DNA of 64,000 bases from Sweltsa coloradensis (Eukaryota; Arthropoda; Insecta; Plecoptera; Chloroperlidae). This document shows positions 12,691-25,350 of the stretch, piece by piece. A program made the position numbers and the translations under genes. The notes under the pieces are model-generated. The model saw only the letters and a program-made list of their open reading frames with translations, had not been told where the DNA came from and did not search any database. The number at the start of each line of letters is the position of its first letter. Position 1 is the stretch's first letter. The stretch lies in NCBI GenBank assembly GCA_024449915.1, contig JAMZAV010001744.1, positions 225,786 through 289,785 on the forward strand, given 5' to 3'.

Positions 12691-15600
12691 GTTCTTACAC
12701 GTTATACCCTATCATCCTAATTCGTAATATAGCAACATAATGCTTATATTCATCCCATGTTTAATCAATTACTTGGTAATTTTAAGTCCCCTTGTTTATC
12801 TTATAGAGATCTCATCTACATTTAATTACCACTTGATCGTTCCTCCCCGCGAACTTTTTGGTGTAAAAGTTTGCTTTTTTCAAAGAAGAGGTGAGTTACA
12901 TCCTCTAGTTTTAACTTGATATTATGAGGACATCTCATAATCAAAGTAAGTGTTTCAACTTTTTAGCGTGGTTTGAGTGTGAACATTGAACGTCAAAATA
13001 CAGTTTTTACCCTTTAAATTGTATTTAGGTTCTCGTCAAAGTAAAATTTTATGATAATTGTTTTTAGAAAGAGTACGATCTCGTTCTCAAACAATATCCC
13101 AATTGTCCCAACATGTTTTTCTCAATCCTCGCAGATTTACATCATTTCATTTATAAAAGTAAATTTCTTCAATCGTTTTATACCGTGTAACAAAGTAGAT
13201 CATGTACAAATGTTACAATTTTCAAAGGTATTCATATATTTTTCTTAAACTACAGATTTCTTTTTCAGAACTATTTTTAGAAAGTAGATTTCATAAAACT
13301 TTAACTTTTTAATTTTAGGATACGTATATTTTTAAACTTTTGAATACATCCCGTCAAAATATTTAAAGAAACACAGTCCTGTAATCAGTGGATGAGAACT
13401 TTTATCATGGTTTTTAACAATGCAATACGGGAAGGTTTCACTTTGTAAAGAGCTTTTAATACGTCAACGTGTTTGATGAGCAGTTAACATTGTTAACAAA
13501 AGAAAGACCTAATTTTTCGTTTGGAGTTACATAAACGTTTCTTTTAAAACCAAGACTTATTTTAAAATACAGCAATAAACTTTGTCATTTAGAATGATAA
13601 TATGTTTATAACTTTGATAGATCATACATTTCAATAAAATGTCACTTTCTTTAAAATATTTTTTGATTGCTCACTCTCTGATTTGCACGTTTTTTTTGAG
13701 TGTAACAGCTAGCTGACAAGTTTTTTTTGCGAAAATGGCATAAATAGTCACTCCGTTGTTTATTTTTTTTTAAATGGATGTAAACCTTCTGGAAAGGCCC
13801 CATATTAAGTAAAGTAAATAATCACATCTTCTTCCCTGTGATGTTGTGTTTTATCGCTTTCGAAGAGTAAAATGTAAAAAAAATAATCTTATAAACGTAA
13901 AGTTTACCAAATTTACACCAAGCTATGATGTTGATACAATACGATATAATGTCATATTTTCTTTATTTCTTTTTAAATATACAAAAAAGAAAGGGTGTCC
14001 TTTTTTAAAATTAATATTTTATTTGTTTTGAAAATAGCAAGACATACCATTCGTAGATTGATTGGTGTAAAATCATGCTAACTAATCGGTGACGATGTAC
14101 GATGATGTGACTTGCTACTTTTAAATGCTTGTCTATACTTATTTATTTTAACTTGGCGTAACTACAGAACGGTGTGATTTGCTTAAAATCATATATTTGT
14201 TTTAACAGTTTTTAAATTTAAATTGTATTGCACCCATATTATTTCTAATTTTGTATTGTATGTGGGTTCCTTTCATTCACAATCTACTTTCTTATTTCGG
14301 GAAAAAACGTTAATTATGGTGTAAAAGGATTATTCTTTTTTATATTTCCAGTGCTATCATTGTCTAGATTTTTAGTTGTTGAATTTTCAATTTTAGTATA
14401 TTTTTATGATTTTCGTGGCATACGGCTCTCGAAAGCATCAATTGATACATACTTTTTCATCAGGGTTAGGTAAGTTATAATTTACTTTCCAGCTATTTGA
14501 GAAGAAGAACGGATCAGAATGATCCAATTATCTGTAAACACAAACATTCTCTTTTGGTTAGAGCTCACTCCGACCTGAAATGGAAATATTTTATCGTGTT
14601 ATTTATTTATTTGCTTAAATGCGAAAACATTTTTAAGTACTAATTTTTTTTAATAACAATATCTGTAATTTGTTTAAATTTGAGTGAAAAATGAATCTAA
14701 CCACTTTAGAGAAGGTGTTCTTTCTTATCGAATATGGGACTAAACATGGTATATACCTGAAGTTCCTTTTTTATCACCAATTGTCCACTATACGGACTCA
14801 ATCATCTTGAATGGGGTGAATAAATAAGTGAGATGAATAGAATCAAAGATTTCCTTTCCAAGAAAGAGAGCTTATTAAGGTTACCCTCCCCTCCTACAGT
14901 AAATTGAAAATAAGTGTTATTATCAATGCATACAAATACACGAAATATGAAACTATTTTTAAAAAAACCGAGTATGCTTATTTAGTGGCAAAAATAAATT
15001 AGGAGTTGGGATATTTAGTAATTTACTCCGATACCGGTGATATTATTCACATATATATAAAATTTGAGTGTGTTTTTTGTGCGCACCTAAATTTCAGTGT
15101 GTTTCAACATATTTAATTTTATACTGGCAATGAGTACTCTCGAATAGTCATTTTGACAAATAGTATTATTATATTCGCGATAAACATCGGAAATGAAAAT
15201 TGCGTGTAAACTATTATGTTTCAATGTATGTCCTTGAGATGTTTTTTATGAAGAATACTATAATTCGAGAATTTTTACGTTGAGTCGCGTTTGGTTTTTA
15301 TTTTGTTGTAGTCATACACTTGTTGAGATAAGGCAATAGATTTATTTTGCGACTACGTGTGTGAAGTATTAAACAAGCAAAACATTTTTGTTTTAAGCAA
15401 TCAAGTGATATTACTATAGAGTTTTTTTTTAAAAAAAAAACGCTCAAGAATTGATAGGCGTAAGTAGTTTCATATTTTAATCTTCAAATAAATGTTTATG
15501 AAACTGTACATCGTAGCTTTACTCCAATTTCAAAATAGAAAAACCAGTGTAGTAATGAATGGTAGAGAATATTTTCAAAAAAATGTTAAATTGCTTACGG

Positions 15601-18294
15601 AATGTGTGAAAGAGTATGTAAATCATTACATTCAACTTTTTATAGCTTTATAGAATTCAGTATTGATAGAAGTAGCTTATTTGCAGTAAAAATATCTTAC
15701 AAAGTATTTTTAATTTAAATGAGATTCTTTTATTTAATCTTCAATAACGTTAAAATAATATTAAACGTTGGTGGAATTACTTTTAAATATTTATAGTAAA
15801 GATGAATCATACGTGTATTGGACTTATTTTAAGTAAAGAAATTTTTATGTGAATAGCGATTTTATTAACTCTACAGTAATGTTATTGATTGGCATCTGTC
15901 TTTAATACTGATAGTAAGAGTAATACGAATTTACTTTATCTCGGGGGGGGGGGGGATTTATTATTAAATGCATTTGAGAAGACAAACTTATTTTTTGTCC
16001 CCTACATAGTGGTAAGTATTTGTGTAATATATCTTTTTGTACAGAATAAATAGCTTCACTGAATAATACAAAAACGAAAGCAAAATGTTTTTTTTAACTA
16101 TATAAACTATGGTAGTGCAAATGTTTTGCACTTAAAATAAACATCAGAGTGATCATGTAATGCTACAAAATATTAATCTTGATGTGTTAAAAAATATACG
16201 AGCACCATTGGTCAAAGGAAATTACCGAAAGTTATTTATTTTTAAAACATCCGTTCCTAATAGTTACCATGGACTATTTATCTTCTTATAGCTGTACATG
16301 AATTATATTTATTTTATTGTTGTAGGCTATATAACAGTTTACCAATGCTAATGACAACAAAACGTACTTGTAATAAAACTTGCCGATTCAAGTGAGAAAA
16401 CGTGATAAAATGTATGCAGATTTTTACACACTACAATATCATAATTTTATTTTGTGAGAAAATTTAAAAAACACATTTTTGCGCCGATAGCAATTATTTC
16501 TAGTAACTTAATGATTTATCTCTTTCCTATTTCTCTTATTTGATTTAATGATTTATGATTTTACCTATGACAACGTTCAAAAAAAAACAAAACAAAAATT
16601 TCGAATTTATTTATAGTCATTCTTTTAAAAATCGAAACACTTTAAATTAATGAACGAAGTGGAATAAATATTTATTTTTAAAGACCACATATTAATTATT
16701 ACTTCGGAATTATGAATCCATGATTTCAAGTGTGAGTTTGAATTCTCTTTTAATGAATACTTGATATTTATTTGGTCAAAGTATGTTATCAAGAAAATTT
16801 GTGTAAACGTTACTCTCATCTATTGTTATAATACTTTTTGAAATTTTAATAAATAACATTAACGAAAGCGCTACAGGGCGTGGTCTAGCGTTGTGGGGAT
16901 TGGGGGAAGTGCTTTTCTAAAATTAGAATTGAAGCGGTGTCGGATAATTTTAAAGAATGGCATCCTAAACATACATGTATTTTTTGTAACGGAATTTATA
17001 TTATTATGTTTCAACAACGCGCTTGTAAACATATTCTTGTTGTTTACTATTCAATAGTAATTAATTTCCTTTAAGGAAAATTATTTAATATATCCTACAT
17101 TGTTCTTATACCAAAGTTTTTGATTCAATATAGTAAATACTAAATCATGTTTCTAATAGTTGGAGACCACTCATTATAAAGTAAACTGAAGCGTGACTAC
17201 AACGAATCCATAGCTAGGTGGGACATGCTCCTCGTGGTAAAAAGAATGAAAATAAGTGCATTTTGAAAGCTATTGTTCATAGATAAACTCAACTAGATAT
17301 TGATTAGATGTTATATTGCAAGGGGCTTGCAATACTAGTACGGTGTAGGGGACAGTTCGGAGGTGGATGGGGAAGGGTGACAGTGTAAGAATGGTAGCAG
17401 TGTAATTAAATATGACAAGGAGATATACATATATGGGAACAAATTAATTAGATTAGATGAAAGATATATATATATTATAATAATTAATACTAATAATATT
17501 AATATAATATCGCTGACTCGACAGGTGTGGGGAAAAAAAAAAAAAACGGTTAATATCTATAGTAGTCATAAATCGGCACTTACGCTTAATAGTAATAATA
17601 ATAGTAATATGTTTTAACATACGACTAGGACATTGTTACTTCTTAATTCAATTTAATTCTTACGTTAAATTTCAAAATAAAAAAATAGATCAAAAAATAA
17701 TAAAAATTTAATCACTAATACCAAAGAATAAAATACATAATCCTATATTATTATAAATGTAACAAATTTATATATTTATGTTTCCCTCAAACGATTTGAT
17801 CAATAAAAGTGTTAAAGGTATTTGCTAGTGTATAATGGCTGGACCCTATCATTTTCCCACAAGCTCATTCACCAGATCATAATTTTTCATGTAGCACGTA
17901 TTCAAGTTAAAACTTGTCTAGCCCGAATTTCCGTGAAAAGAAAATGATGACTTTCAATTGTGCAAATAATACTTATGTCAAGAGTTTTTAAAAGACATAT
18001 AAGAATCGAATATATCTTGCTGACATTGTTTTTGTTTGTTTTTTTGTTTTTTTTTTTCAATTTTGTACCATGTCGGTGATGGTGGAAATAAATAACGAGT
18101 TTGAAGAAATTGAAAAAAGTTTGTCATTTTGATAGCTTGACATTTGTTTAAGTCCGCAAGGACTGGAATCTTCGGTTAATACTTAGGCTATTGGTGTTTT
18201 CGTCCTTTTGGATTGAACATTTTGAAACGCTGTTGGACGTCATATTATAAATTTAGAAAGTTTTTTCTTTCGATAGCTTAGCTGTTTTTTACGC

Positions 18295-18990
18295 CTACGA
18301 GGACTGATTCCGCAGAATGCTATCTATTTTGAATACCGCGGGTGTGTTTGTTGGTTGTAATACCCTATTGGAAAATTTGAAAAACGCGGGGCCTGGTGGA
18401 GTTCATTTTGAACTGCAGAATGCGATTTGAATACCGCGGGTTAGACTTAGACTTTTGATGGTTTAGCCCATACTATTTTAAAAACGCGGGCTGTGACGCT
18501 ATGTTGATTCCGCAGAATAGTTATTGCATTTGAACCGCGGGTTATGACCTGTGTGGTTATTCCCTTTTGCCAAATTTGATACTGCGGGTTATGACTTGAC
18601 GGTTAATGCCCTTTTGGTAATTTGAAAATAACGCGGGCCGTGACTCCACATACAATGTACTGATTCTGCAAATGCATTTGAATACCGCGGTTTTTGACCT
18701 GCTGGTTTAATGCCCTTTTGCCCAAGTTTGAATACTGCGGGTTATGACTTGACGATATATGATCTTTTAGTAAATTTAAAAGTAAACGCTGGCCGTGACG
18801 TCATTTTGATTCCGGCAGAATGCTATATGATACCGCGGGTTATGACCGGTGGTATGCCCTTTTTGCCAAAATTTGAATACTGCGGGTTTATGACTTGACG
18901 GTTTATATTAGGCCCTTTTGGTAAATTGAAAATCTGATCGTGACGTCATTTTGATTACCGCTAAATGATATATGAGGTATTTGAATACCC
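18295..18990 (-). repeat. CGCGGG minisatellite, right copy
   Basis: Alternating units carrying 'taccgcgggttatgacc', 'ggttaatgcccttttg' and 'gtgacgtcattttgattccg'. About ten GCGGGTTATGAC or CGCGGGCCGTGAC cores are visible. Mirror of 4,985-5,460. Confidence 0.7.
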
Positions 18991-19394
18991 CTATCGGGGG
19001 GGGGGGGGGGGGGGCACGAAAGTGAACTACACTAACAGAATCTATTATTAAAAGTCTGTGGTGACTTCATGAGGAGGCGTGGTTTATCTGAAGCTATAAT
19101 AAGTATCACCCATTATCACTTGCTAGGCATATGTCTCGGTAGCCAAAAGTTGTAAGAAGCTGGTTCATATCCAAGGGTGCCCGAGCTGATCATGGTTCGA
19201 GACAAGGGTAATCTGACACTTTTTTTCAAGGCCGCTTTAATTGAATTAAATACGAATTAAAAATAAATATCAGTGAAAAATTCAAGTACCAAAAATGGTT
19301 ACTAGAGCGCCGTGGAGCGCGCGGAACGCCAAGAAGTGGTGGCGATAGTTTAAAATTCTGGAAAATGGGTGACGAGGACACGGCAAGATAACGG

Positions 19395-19790
19395 CGAAAA
19401 CTAAATGGCGGCAGACTAAAAAATGGCGCTCGACCTAAAATGGCGACCAGATGGCGGCAAAACTAAAATGGGCTCGAACGAAATGGCGACCAAATGGCGG
19501 TCGGACCTAAAATGGCGGCCAAGATGGGCGGCAGAGCTAATGGTCGGCCGAAACAGAAATGGCTGCTGGAAATGCAAAATGGCGGACAAAAAGGCGGCTA
19601 GACAATTCAAAATGGCTGGTGGAAACATTCAAAATGGCCGACAAAATTGCGACTGGCAAATCAAAATGGCGCCTGGAAATTCAAAAGGCGGCCTGAACAC
19701 GTGACCGGAACCAAAATGGCGACCGGAAACAAGATGGCGGCCGGAAACAAGATGGCGGCGTCACGTGACCGGAAATACGTCCTCGCCGCC
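19395..19790 (-). repeat. AAAATGGCGGC minisatellite, right copy
   Basis: Array of AAAATGGCGRCC units separated by short spacers, inverted relative to 4,145-4,580. It ends beside GCCGCCATATTGATTCCG, which also flanks the left array. Confidence 0.8.
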
Positions 19791-19899
19791 ATATTGATTC
19801 CGTAATATTCCGCGATTATTGGCCTAGACCCCTTACTTGTTCCCGTGCTACTGAAAGGTATGTATTTCAGGGTATTTTACCCAATATTTTCATTTGGTT

Positions 19900-21090
19900 G
19901 ATCGTGGATAGAAATTCTATCTAATGAACTCTTTGAATTCCTAAATTAAATTCTGAACATCATTAAGAAAGTCATTCTTTGTACAGAGGAGTATCCTTTT
20001 GGAATTCAATTTTCTTTTGATAATTGAAGCCAGTTTACTGAGCTAGAATAGTTACAATTACTCCAAGAAACGAAGGCCTTCCAAATAGGCTTTGACCCGG
20101 AACAATTGGTACAAGAATTTTTGCTTATCATAAGTTGTTGGTTATGTATACCTACACATGCCAGAGAAACTTACCGCTGTCTTCGACCCCCCTAAATTTG
20201 CTAATTAAATAAATTAGTCAAAACTAATTAAAATCAATATTCTCTGAAATTTGAACATGTTTTTTGCAAATGTGTGTCAAACTAGATAACTCAAACAATT
20301 TGTGAATATGGAAAAAATATAATAAAAAATATTGGTTCCATCACCTTAATTAATATTTATAATTATGAACAGCATTTTTAATCAAATGACTCTTTTTTGT
20401 GTTGTTCCTGTTGATAACATTGATAATTGTTGGGACGGTTTGTATTTATTAAGAGTAGTATAATAGGTAAGCTGAGTATAAACTTTACCGCATTGAAAAC
20501 ACAAACATGATAAATTTGCCTATTAAAAAATCTGGAAACCCAAAAATTATGCATTATGAAAAGTTTAAAGTAATTTGAACAACATCGGATATTGATCAAA
20601 TGAAGATACAGTCCGTAGGTTTTTTATATCATATATTCAGGATGGTAAAATAATCTTTAATTGCATTGCAGTAAAAATGTGAGGGTAATGGGGTGGGGGG
20701 ACGCCGCCAAACATACTATCATGCAATATCTACACTTCACGTCAGATATCAATTTAGTATTTAATTAATGTTTTTTTTCGTTAGGCTATATAAGATCATT
20801 TACCTTATTACAGATTTTTGTCAAATTAAATTATTATCTTTGTTTAATAAAGTGAAAACAGAATGCAATAATAACTTTTTCTTCTCCTCGAAACTTGGTT
20901 CGTATCCTTGATTGTAATAACTTGAGTAATGACGCATATTTCAGTATATTTTCTCTCTCTTTATGTACCTCCATTGATTTATCATGTTATTCTTATTATG
21001 AGTTTTCCGATCATTAACAATGTTTGAAGATGTAGAGCAAACTATAACGTTAAATAGAAAGATAAAAACGTAATTCAAATCTACCATTGC
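19900..21090. other. AT-rich intergenic sequence
   Basis: No gene, terminal repeat or clear repeat family was recognised. Short frames such as 20,378-20,599 (minus) have no family features. Confidence 0.4.
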
Positions 21091-21096
21091 CATTCT

Positions 21097-22500
21097 TTAC
21101 TTAGCGATGTCGAAATGTTTGAATTCCACACGGGATTGTGTCTTTAAAAAATGCATTTCACCCACACCATAAAATGTGTACGTTGTGTGTTTCATAACGT
21201 TCTTCAGAGAATGATTTAGAAAATGCATTAACTTTTTATTAAGCACAATACTACCATGCATTATTTGACTCTCCAATCTCCGGTATTCCTTGGCAGTTGG
21301 CAACCTCAGAAGTTTGCCATTGGTGGGACCGCTCTTGGGAGATATAACACATCTAGAAACTGATAATGAACAGAGTGAAAATTAACCAATTTTCATAACT
21401 ATTGCTTTGTGATCGATGGGGGGGCAATTACTCCCATGTAGGATATACATGAGTCTAGAGACAGTACACCCATGCCATAACTACGTATATTACATTAAAC
21501 GCAATAACCCCATTGCCACTGTCGTATTTTTCGGTTATGACATTGGAGTTCCGACGAAATACATTACACATTTTAGCGAATTAACCGGTGGTAGTAAATG
21601 TGTTACAATCAAGTTTGAGCCAATCATGGTAGATAAAAGATATTTCTATCTCACCCAACGGAACAATCCAGATCATTCTACTTTTGGCATCGAAGATTTC
21701 ATCAAATAACATCCAGTACTTCCAGCAAAAGCTGACGCGATGTTTTTAATCGCAATACCGGCAATAGAGTACGCCATCATTTGAGTAACCACCTTATTGG
21801 AGAAACAGCGACTGCTTGTGCTGCTATATATGTTTACCACTTCAACCTAAAAAACTCCTGCTTATGACTCCCCCCCCATCTTCAAATCAGAGTTGAATCT
21901 GGTACACTAACCAGCCTATATGGATATGCGTTTACTAAAAAAACAACAACCAAGCGAGGTAATGAAGTGTGCTGTTGTTCACCTTCATACATGCAATAAC
22001 CTGGATGCGACACTAACTTACAAATGTTTGGACTGGTAACGGTTTTACCATTGAAAAATTTGAACTCGATTATGAAAATGCATTCAGGGTGTGTTTTTTC
22101 ATAGCAGTTCTACATAAATGAGATTGTTGAATGCGGTGAAAACGCAAGGCAAACCACACCTAAAATGAACGACAATAGAGAAGTTATCAGAAACTTATAC
22201 CGATAAAAAGGTTTATCCAGCCCTGAGACACTGCCACCTACATCAGCAGGCATCTTACTTCCTAATACAAGTTTGGCTTGGAATAATTCTCGTGGTCCTT
22301 TGAAATTTGTATGCACCTCTTACAGGAAAACCAGCTTTGTACCTGTGCCACGGACATGCCACCAGCCCCATAGGTTGTAAATTTTTTCAAATTCGCTAAC
22401 AATTTTATTTGGATGCTTCCGACGCAGTGAATCAGACATAAATGCAGTTGGCGTGGATGACGTCTAGTTAAGCTCTTTTGAAACGCATTTATCACAAAAA
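21097..22500. pseudogene. Unassigned degenerate ORF fragments
   Basis: This stretch has more balanced base composition than its flanks and several protein-like frames, but the coding strand is not settled. On the plus strand 21,416-21,709 is open for 97 codons (contains VVFFGYDIGVPTKY and VDKRYFYLTQRNN). On the minus strand the segments 22,495-22,110 and 21,303-21,097 also read as plausible protein (for example PRELFQAKLVLGSKMPADVG and LPTAKEYRRLESQIMHGS) with frameshifts and stops between. I recognise no family. Options are a relic of a DNA transposon, an endogenous viral gene or a host pseudogene; none can be chosen from the sequence alone. Confidence 0.35.
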
Positions 22501-22599
22501 AATATCCACAATGTTAATAAATTTGTATTCCAATATTTAGAGAGGTTGTTAAAAAAGGGGAAATTAATTGTTTCATCAGTTTGAACATTAATCAATAGG

Positions 22600-23545
22600 C
22601 TTATTATGCGATCGCTCATCTGTGACTTTTCTTCACAGGTTTTCCCAGGTTATCGGTCTTGAATTTTTCACCATCAAACAATAATCATTGTTTTAATTCG
22701 ATGCTTGGAAGCATCTTATCAAAAATGATATGATTATAAGCAATTTAATTATGATGATTTAAATCAGACACCACATTTTTTTTTGTTTTTGAGTTTCGTT
22801 AGAAGGTTGGAGTCATTCACTGAGAAGTATTTTTTTTATCAAAATCGGTGGACAATAGCCCAAATATGAATTTTTAATTAGTTTTGTTGCTTTATTAATT
22901 AGACTATTAGGGCGGGCGGTTAGTGGTAAACGTTTCTACACAGGCTGCCAAAGTTGAAGGTCTTGAATGTACAACATCAGAACAAAAAATCCGTTATTTG
23001 TCCTTCGATACGGGAGGGCTCTAATCAAAAATGCTATCATGAGTATAAGCAATTTAATTATGGTACTTTAAAACAAATTACATGTTTAAATATATTGTTT
23101 TGTAGAATGTTGGATCTCCACTGGAAAGTATTTTTTTCTTATAAAATCCGTGAAAATAGTCGAAATATCAATTTTAAATGAGTTTTTTCACATATTAATT
23201 AATTAACGCTAATTAGGGCGGGTCGGACAGCGTTAAAGTATTCTAGCACGTGTTTGTCCATGTTTGCCAATCTTGGAATGTACATTCGTCGAACAATAAT
23301 CGGTTATTTGCGACTTCGATACGGGAGGGCCTCTAATCAAAATGCTATGAATAATTATAAACACTTACTTAGATGATTCACCCAAAAAAGTATTTTTTTA
23401 TATTTTTTATATTTTCTAAATATGTGAATTTATCATCTGAGAGTCTTTGAGGTATCGATCTGTAAAAATAATGATGGTAATTTGGAATTTTTATTAGTTT
23501 TTACATTTAATTAAATTATGCCTAATTAGGGCTGTGCGATAGCGG
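22600..23545 (+). repeat. About 305-bp tandem repeat, three copies
   Basis: Three diverged units begin near 22,605, 22,911 and 23,216. Shared blocks: GGGCGGG.CGG..AGCGTTAAA, CTTCGATACGGGAGGGC, TCTAATCAAAA.TGCTAT, ATAAGCAATTTAATTATG, a T-run near AAGTATTTTTTT and a closing TTAATTA.GC.TAATTAGGGC. No coding capacity was seen. Confidence 0.7.
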
Positions 23546-24059
23546 TAAAGTTTTCACTTTTTCCATATTAAGATAACCTTAACACATAATATTTTGCATA
23601 CCAAAAATTCTATCAATTTGTTCAGGTCACATGGGTTTCGTTTTTCTTTGACTAAATTTAAAAGTAAAATTGAAGCAATGATAATGAATCGAAGAACAAA
23701 GAAGAATTGGATTTTTACTATTTAATTTGTGGGGCATTGGTCTCTGTGTTTATGTAAATGTATAATTTATCTTCATAATATGTTCTTATTTATGATTTTG
23801 CCCTGTTCTCTTTGTTTGGTTCATTATTGCTTTGATTTTGATGTAATTCAATGTATTTGTAATTGATATTTTTCTGCCTAATTGTCTGGTTGCCGCCCAC
23901 GGTGGACCTTGCAACTTGAGTTAGATGTCCTGTACATTGTCTGTGATCAGTTTTTTGACCTTGAACATTTTAAATAATTATATATCTGATAAATTATATA
24001 TTAGAGTCAAGATCTTTGGTATACTAAATTGTTATCAAGATTTGAACAAAGAATGATGG

Positions 24060-24545
24060 TTGAACACAAGAATGCAGATTCGCGGTCGGTGGTTTCGTCC
24101 GCGAATAGATGGATTGCACGCCCGATCTGCTGTTCCTGATTCTTGGCAAACCTCATATTCGTGTGAGTGGGATCGTCTAATAAATCAGTTTTTTTTCTTT
24201 TCGTTGTGTCTTGTTTTCTTTGTTTCTTTTTTTTTTTTCCTTTCCTTTTTTTCTTTTTTCATTTTGTTTTTCTTTTTCACTTCTTTTCTTTTTTCTTTCT
24301 TTTCATTCCGCCACCCCCTTTTTTTATATTCTTCGATTCATTCTAAATTGCATTTTAATATCCTTTTTTATTTGTTATCAAATTTGTTGAGTATTAATGC
24401 ATTGTTGTAATATTACTATTTCAAATACTTCTTAAATGTAGTTCATTGTTGTGTCTGCATCTATGTACTTAGATTTATTTAGTTGTCCCTCCTTTGTAAA
24501 TCAGTTTTTATACTGAATAGGATAGACGTAAATAAATAAATAAAA
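24060..24545 (+). mobile_element. LINE 3' end with TAAATAAA tail
   Basis: Starts near GATTCGCGGTCGGTGGTTTC, passes through a pyrimidine-rich tract (24,180-24,330), and ends with TTTAGTTGTCCCTCCTTTG, TAAATCAGTTTTTA, ACTGAATAGGATAGACG and TAAATAAATAAATAAA. This is the best preserved copy of the family also seen at 12,120-12,690, 28,372-28,480 and 47,160-47,275. The 116-residue frame at 24,060-24,410 runs into the pyrimidine tract and is probably not a protein on its own. Confidence 0.6.
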
Positions 24546-25026
24546 TTATAAATAAATTTTTCCAGGCGGGTATTTACCAAAGAAAAAAAAGGAGTGTCCT
24601 GAAACATCCTAGCCCTTCATTTAACATAGCCTACGCCTTATATAAGGCAAGTCTCACAAAACGCAAATTGTGTCCTCAACCTTTTATTTAAATTCCTCTT
24701 TCAACATATAAAGGTCATAGAATAACTTATCCCGATAGTTTAGTAAATTGTTTTGGCCCGACTGTTCAAACGCAATGTTACTTATATTGTACTCTACTTA
24801 CGGGAAAGCTGAGACGAGTGCCTTTATGAACTGGCACCTGCCTATGTCAAACTGGGTGGGGTTCAACACTAATAAGACTCGTCCAGGACAAATAACTGTG
24901 TTGGCTCTTTTAACCTTGAAGAATTGTTGTCTATGCGGTTGATTGAATTCTGCACCTAAGTTTGGAATCCCTAAGAGACAGACTACATACAGTTTTTATG
25001 CGGGGATCTTGTTAACAGAGAGCGAG

Positions 25027-25350
25027 TGTAACGAGTATGTATGTTAGATAATTTATGGAACACACGGAACGAGGAGACAATGGCAAGCCAAATGTGCTTG
25101 TCTTGGTACCAGAAAATATAAAAGGGAGTAGCAAGCTGGGCAGACTTATTTGGCCGCTGAAAAGTTCGATTTATGTTAGCAAGATAGTAACCACCCTGCT
25201 GTAAAAAAGTGCGAGTTGTATCTAGCAGAAAAATACCGGTAAAACTCCTTTAGACCAAAGGGAGTAAATGCAGTCCAAAAGGATTCAGTAAAGTATAAAA
25301 TAAAGGATTGTTAAAAAGCACCACCGTTGTTGTTGGCTCTGCTCTCTACA
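25027..25350 (+). mobile_element. Possible solo LTR
   Basis: About 324 bp bounded by TGTAACGAG and CTCTCTACA (TGTA...TACA ends). It contains a TATA-like AATATAAAAGGG near 25,115 and AATAAAGG near 25,303, followed by a GTTGTTGTTGGCTC stretch, an order expected for promoter and polyadenylation signals of an LTR. No 4-6 bp target duplication is visible (GCGAG on the left, TATTA on the right) and no internal region or primer-binding site adjoins it. A promoter-like unique sequence remains possible. Confidence 0.4.

Larger units (their letters stand above)
12290..19890 (-). repeat. Giant inverted repeat, right arm
   Basis: Reverse-complement partner of 4,062-11,270. It is slightly longer because of local insertions, for example about 17,290-17,460 with no counterpart in the left arm. 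Homology extends a little past the GGCCTAGACCCC end into the flank (GGTATGTATTTCA near 19,858 with the AATACATACC block near 4,066), so the exact outer breakpoint is blurred. G-runs at 15,942-15,954 and 18,994-19,013 are notable. Confidence 0.85.

Noticed and set aside
4062..19890. Giant palindrome as a long-read fold-back assembly artefact
   Set aside because: A fold-back read would give arms identical apart from sequencing error. Here the arms differ by many substitutions and length changes, including insertions of over 100 bp, and local features have diverged differently. Misassembly cannot be fully excluded without reads.
22600..23545. CRISPR-like array
   Set aside because: Units are ~305 bp, diverged and lack unique spacers; the genome is an animal's.
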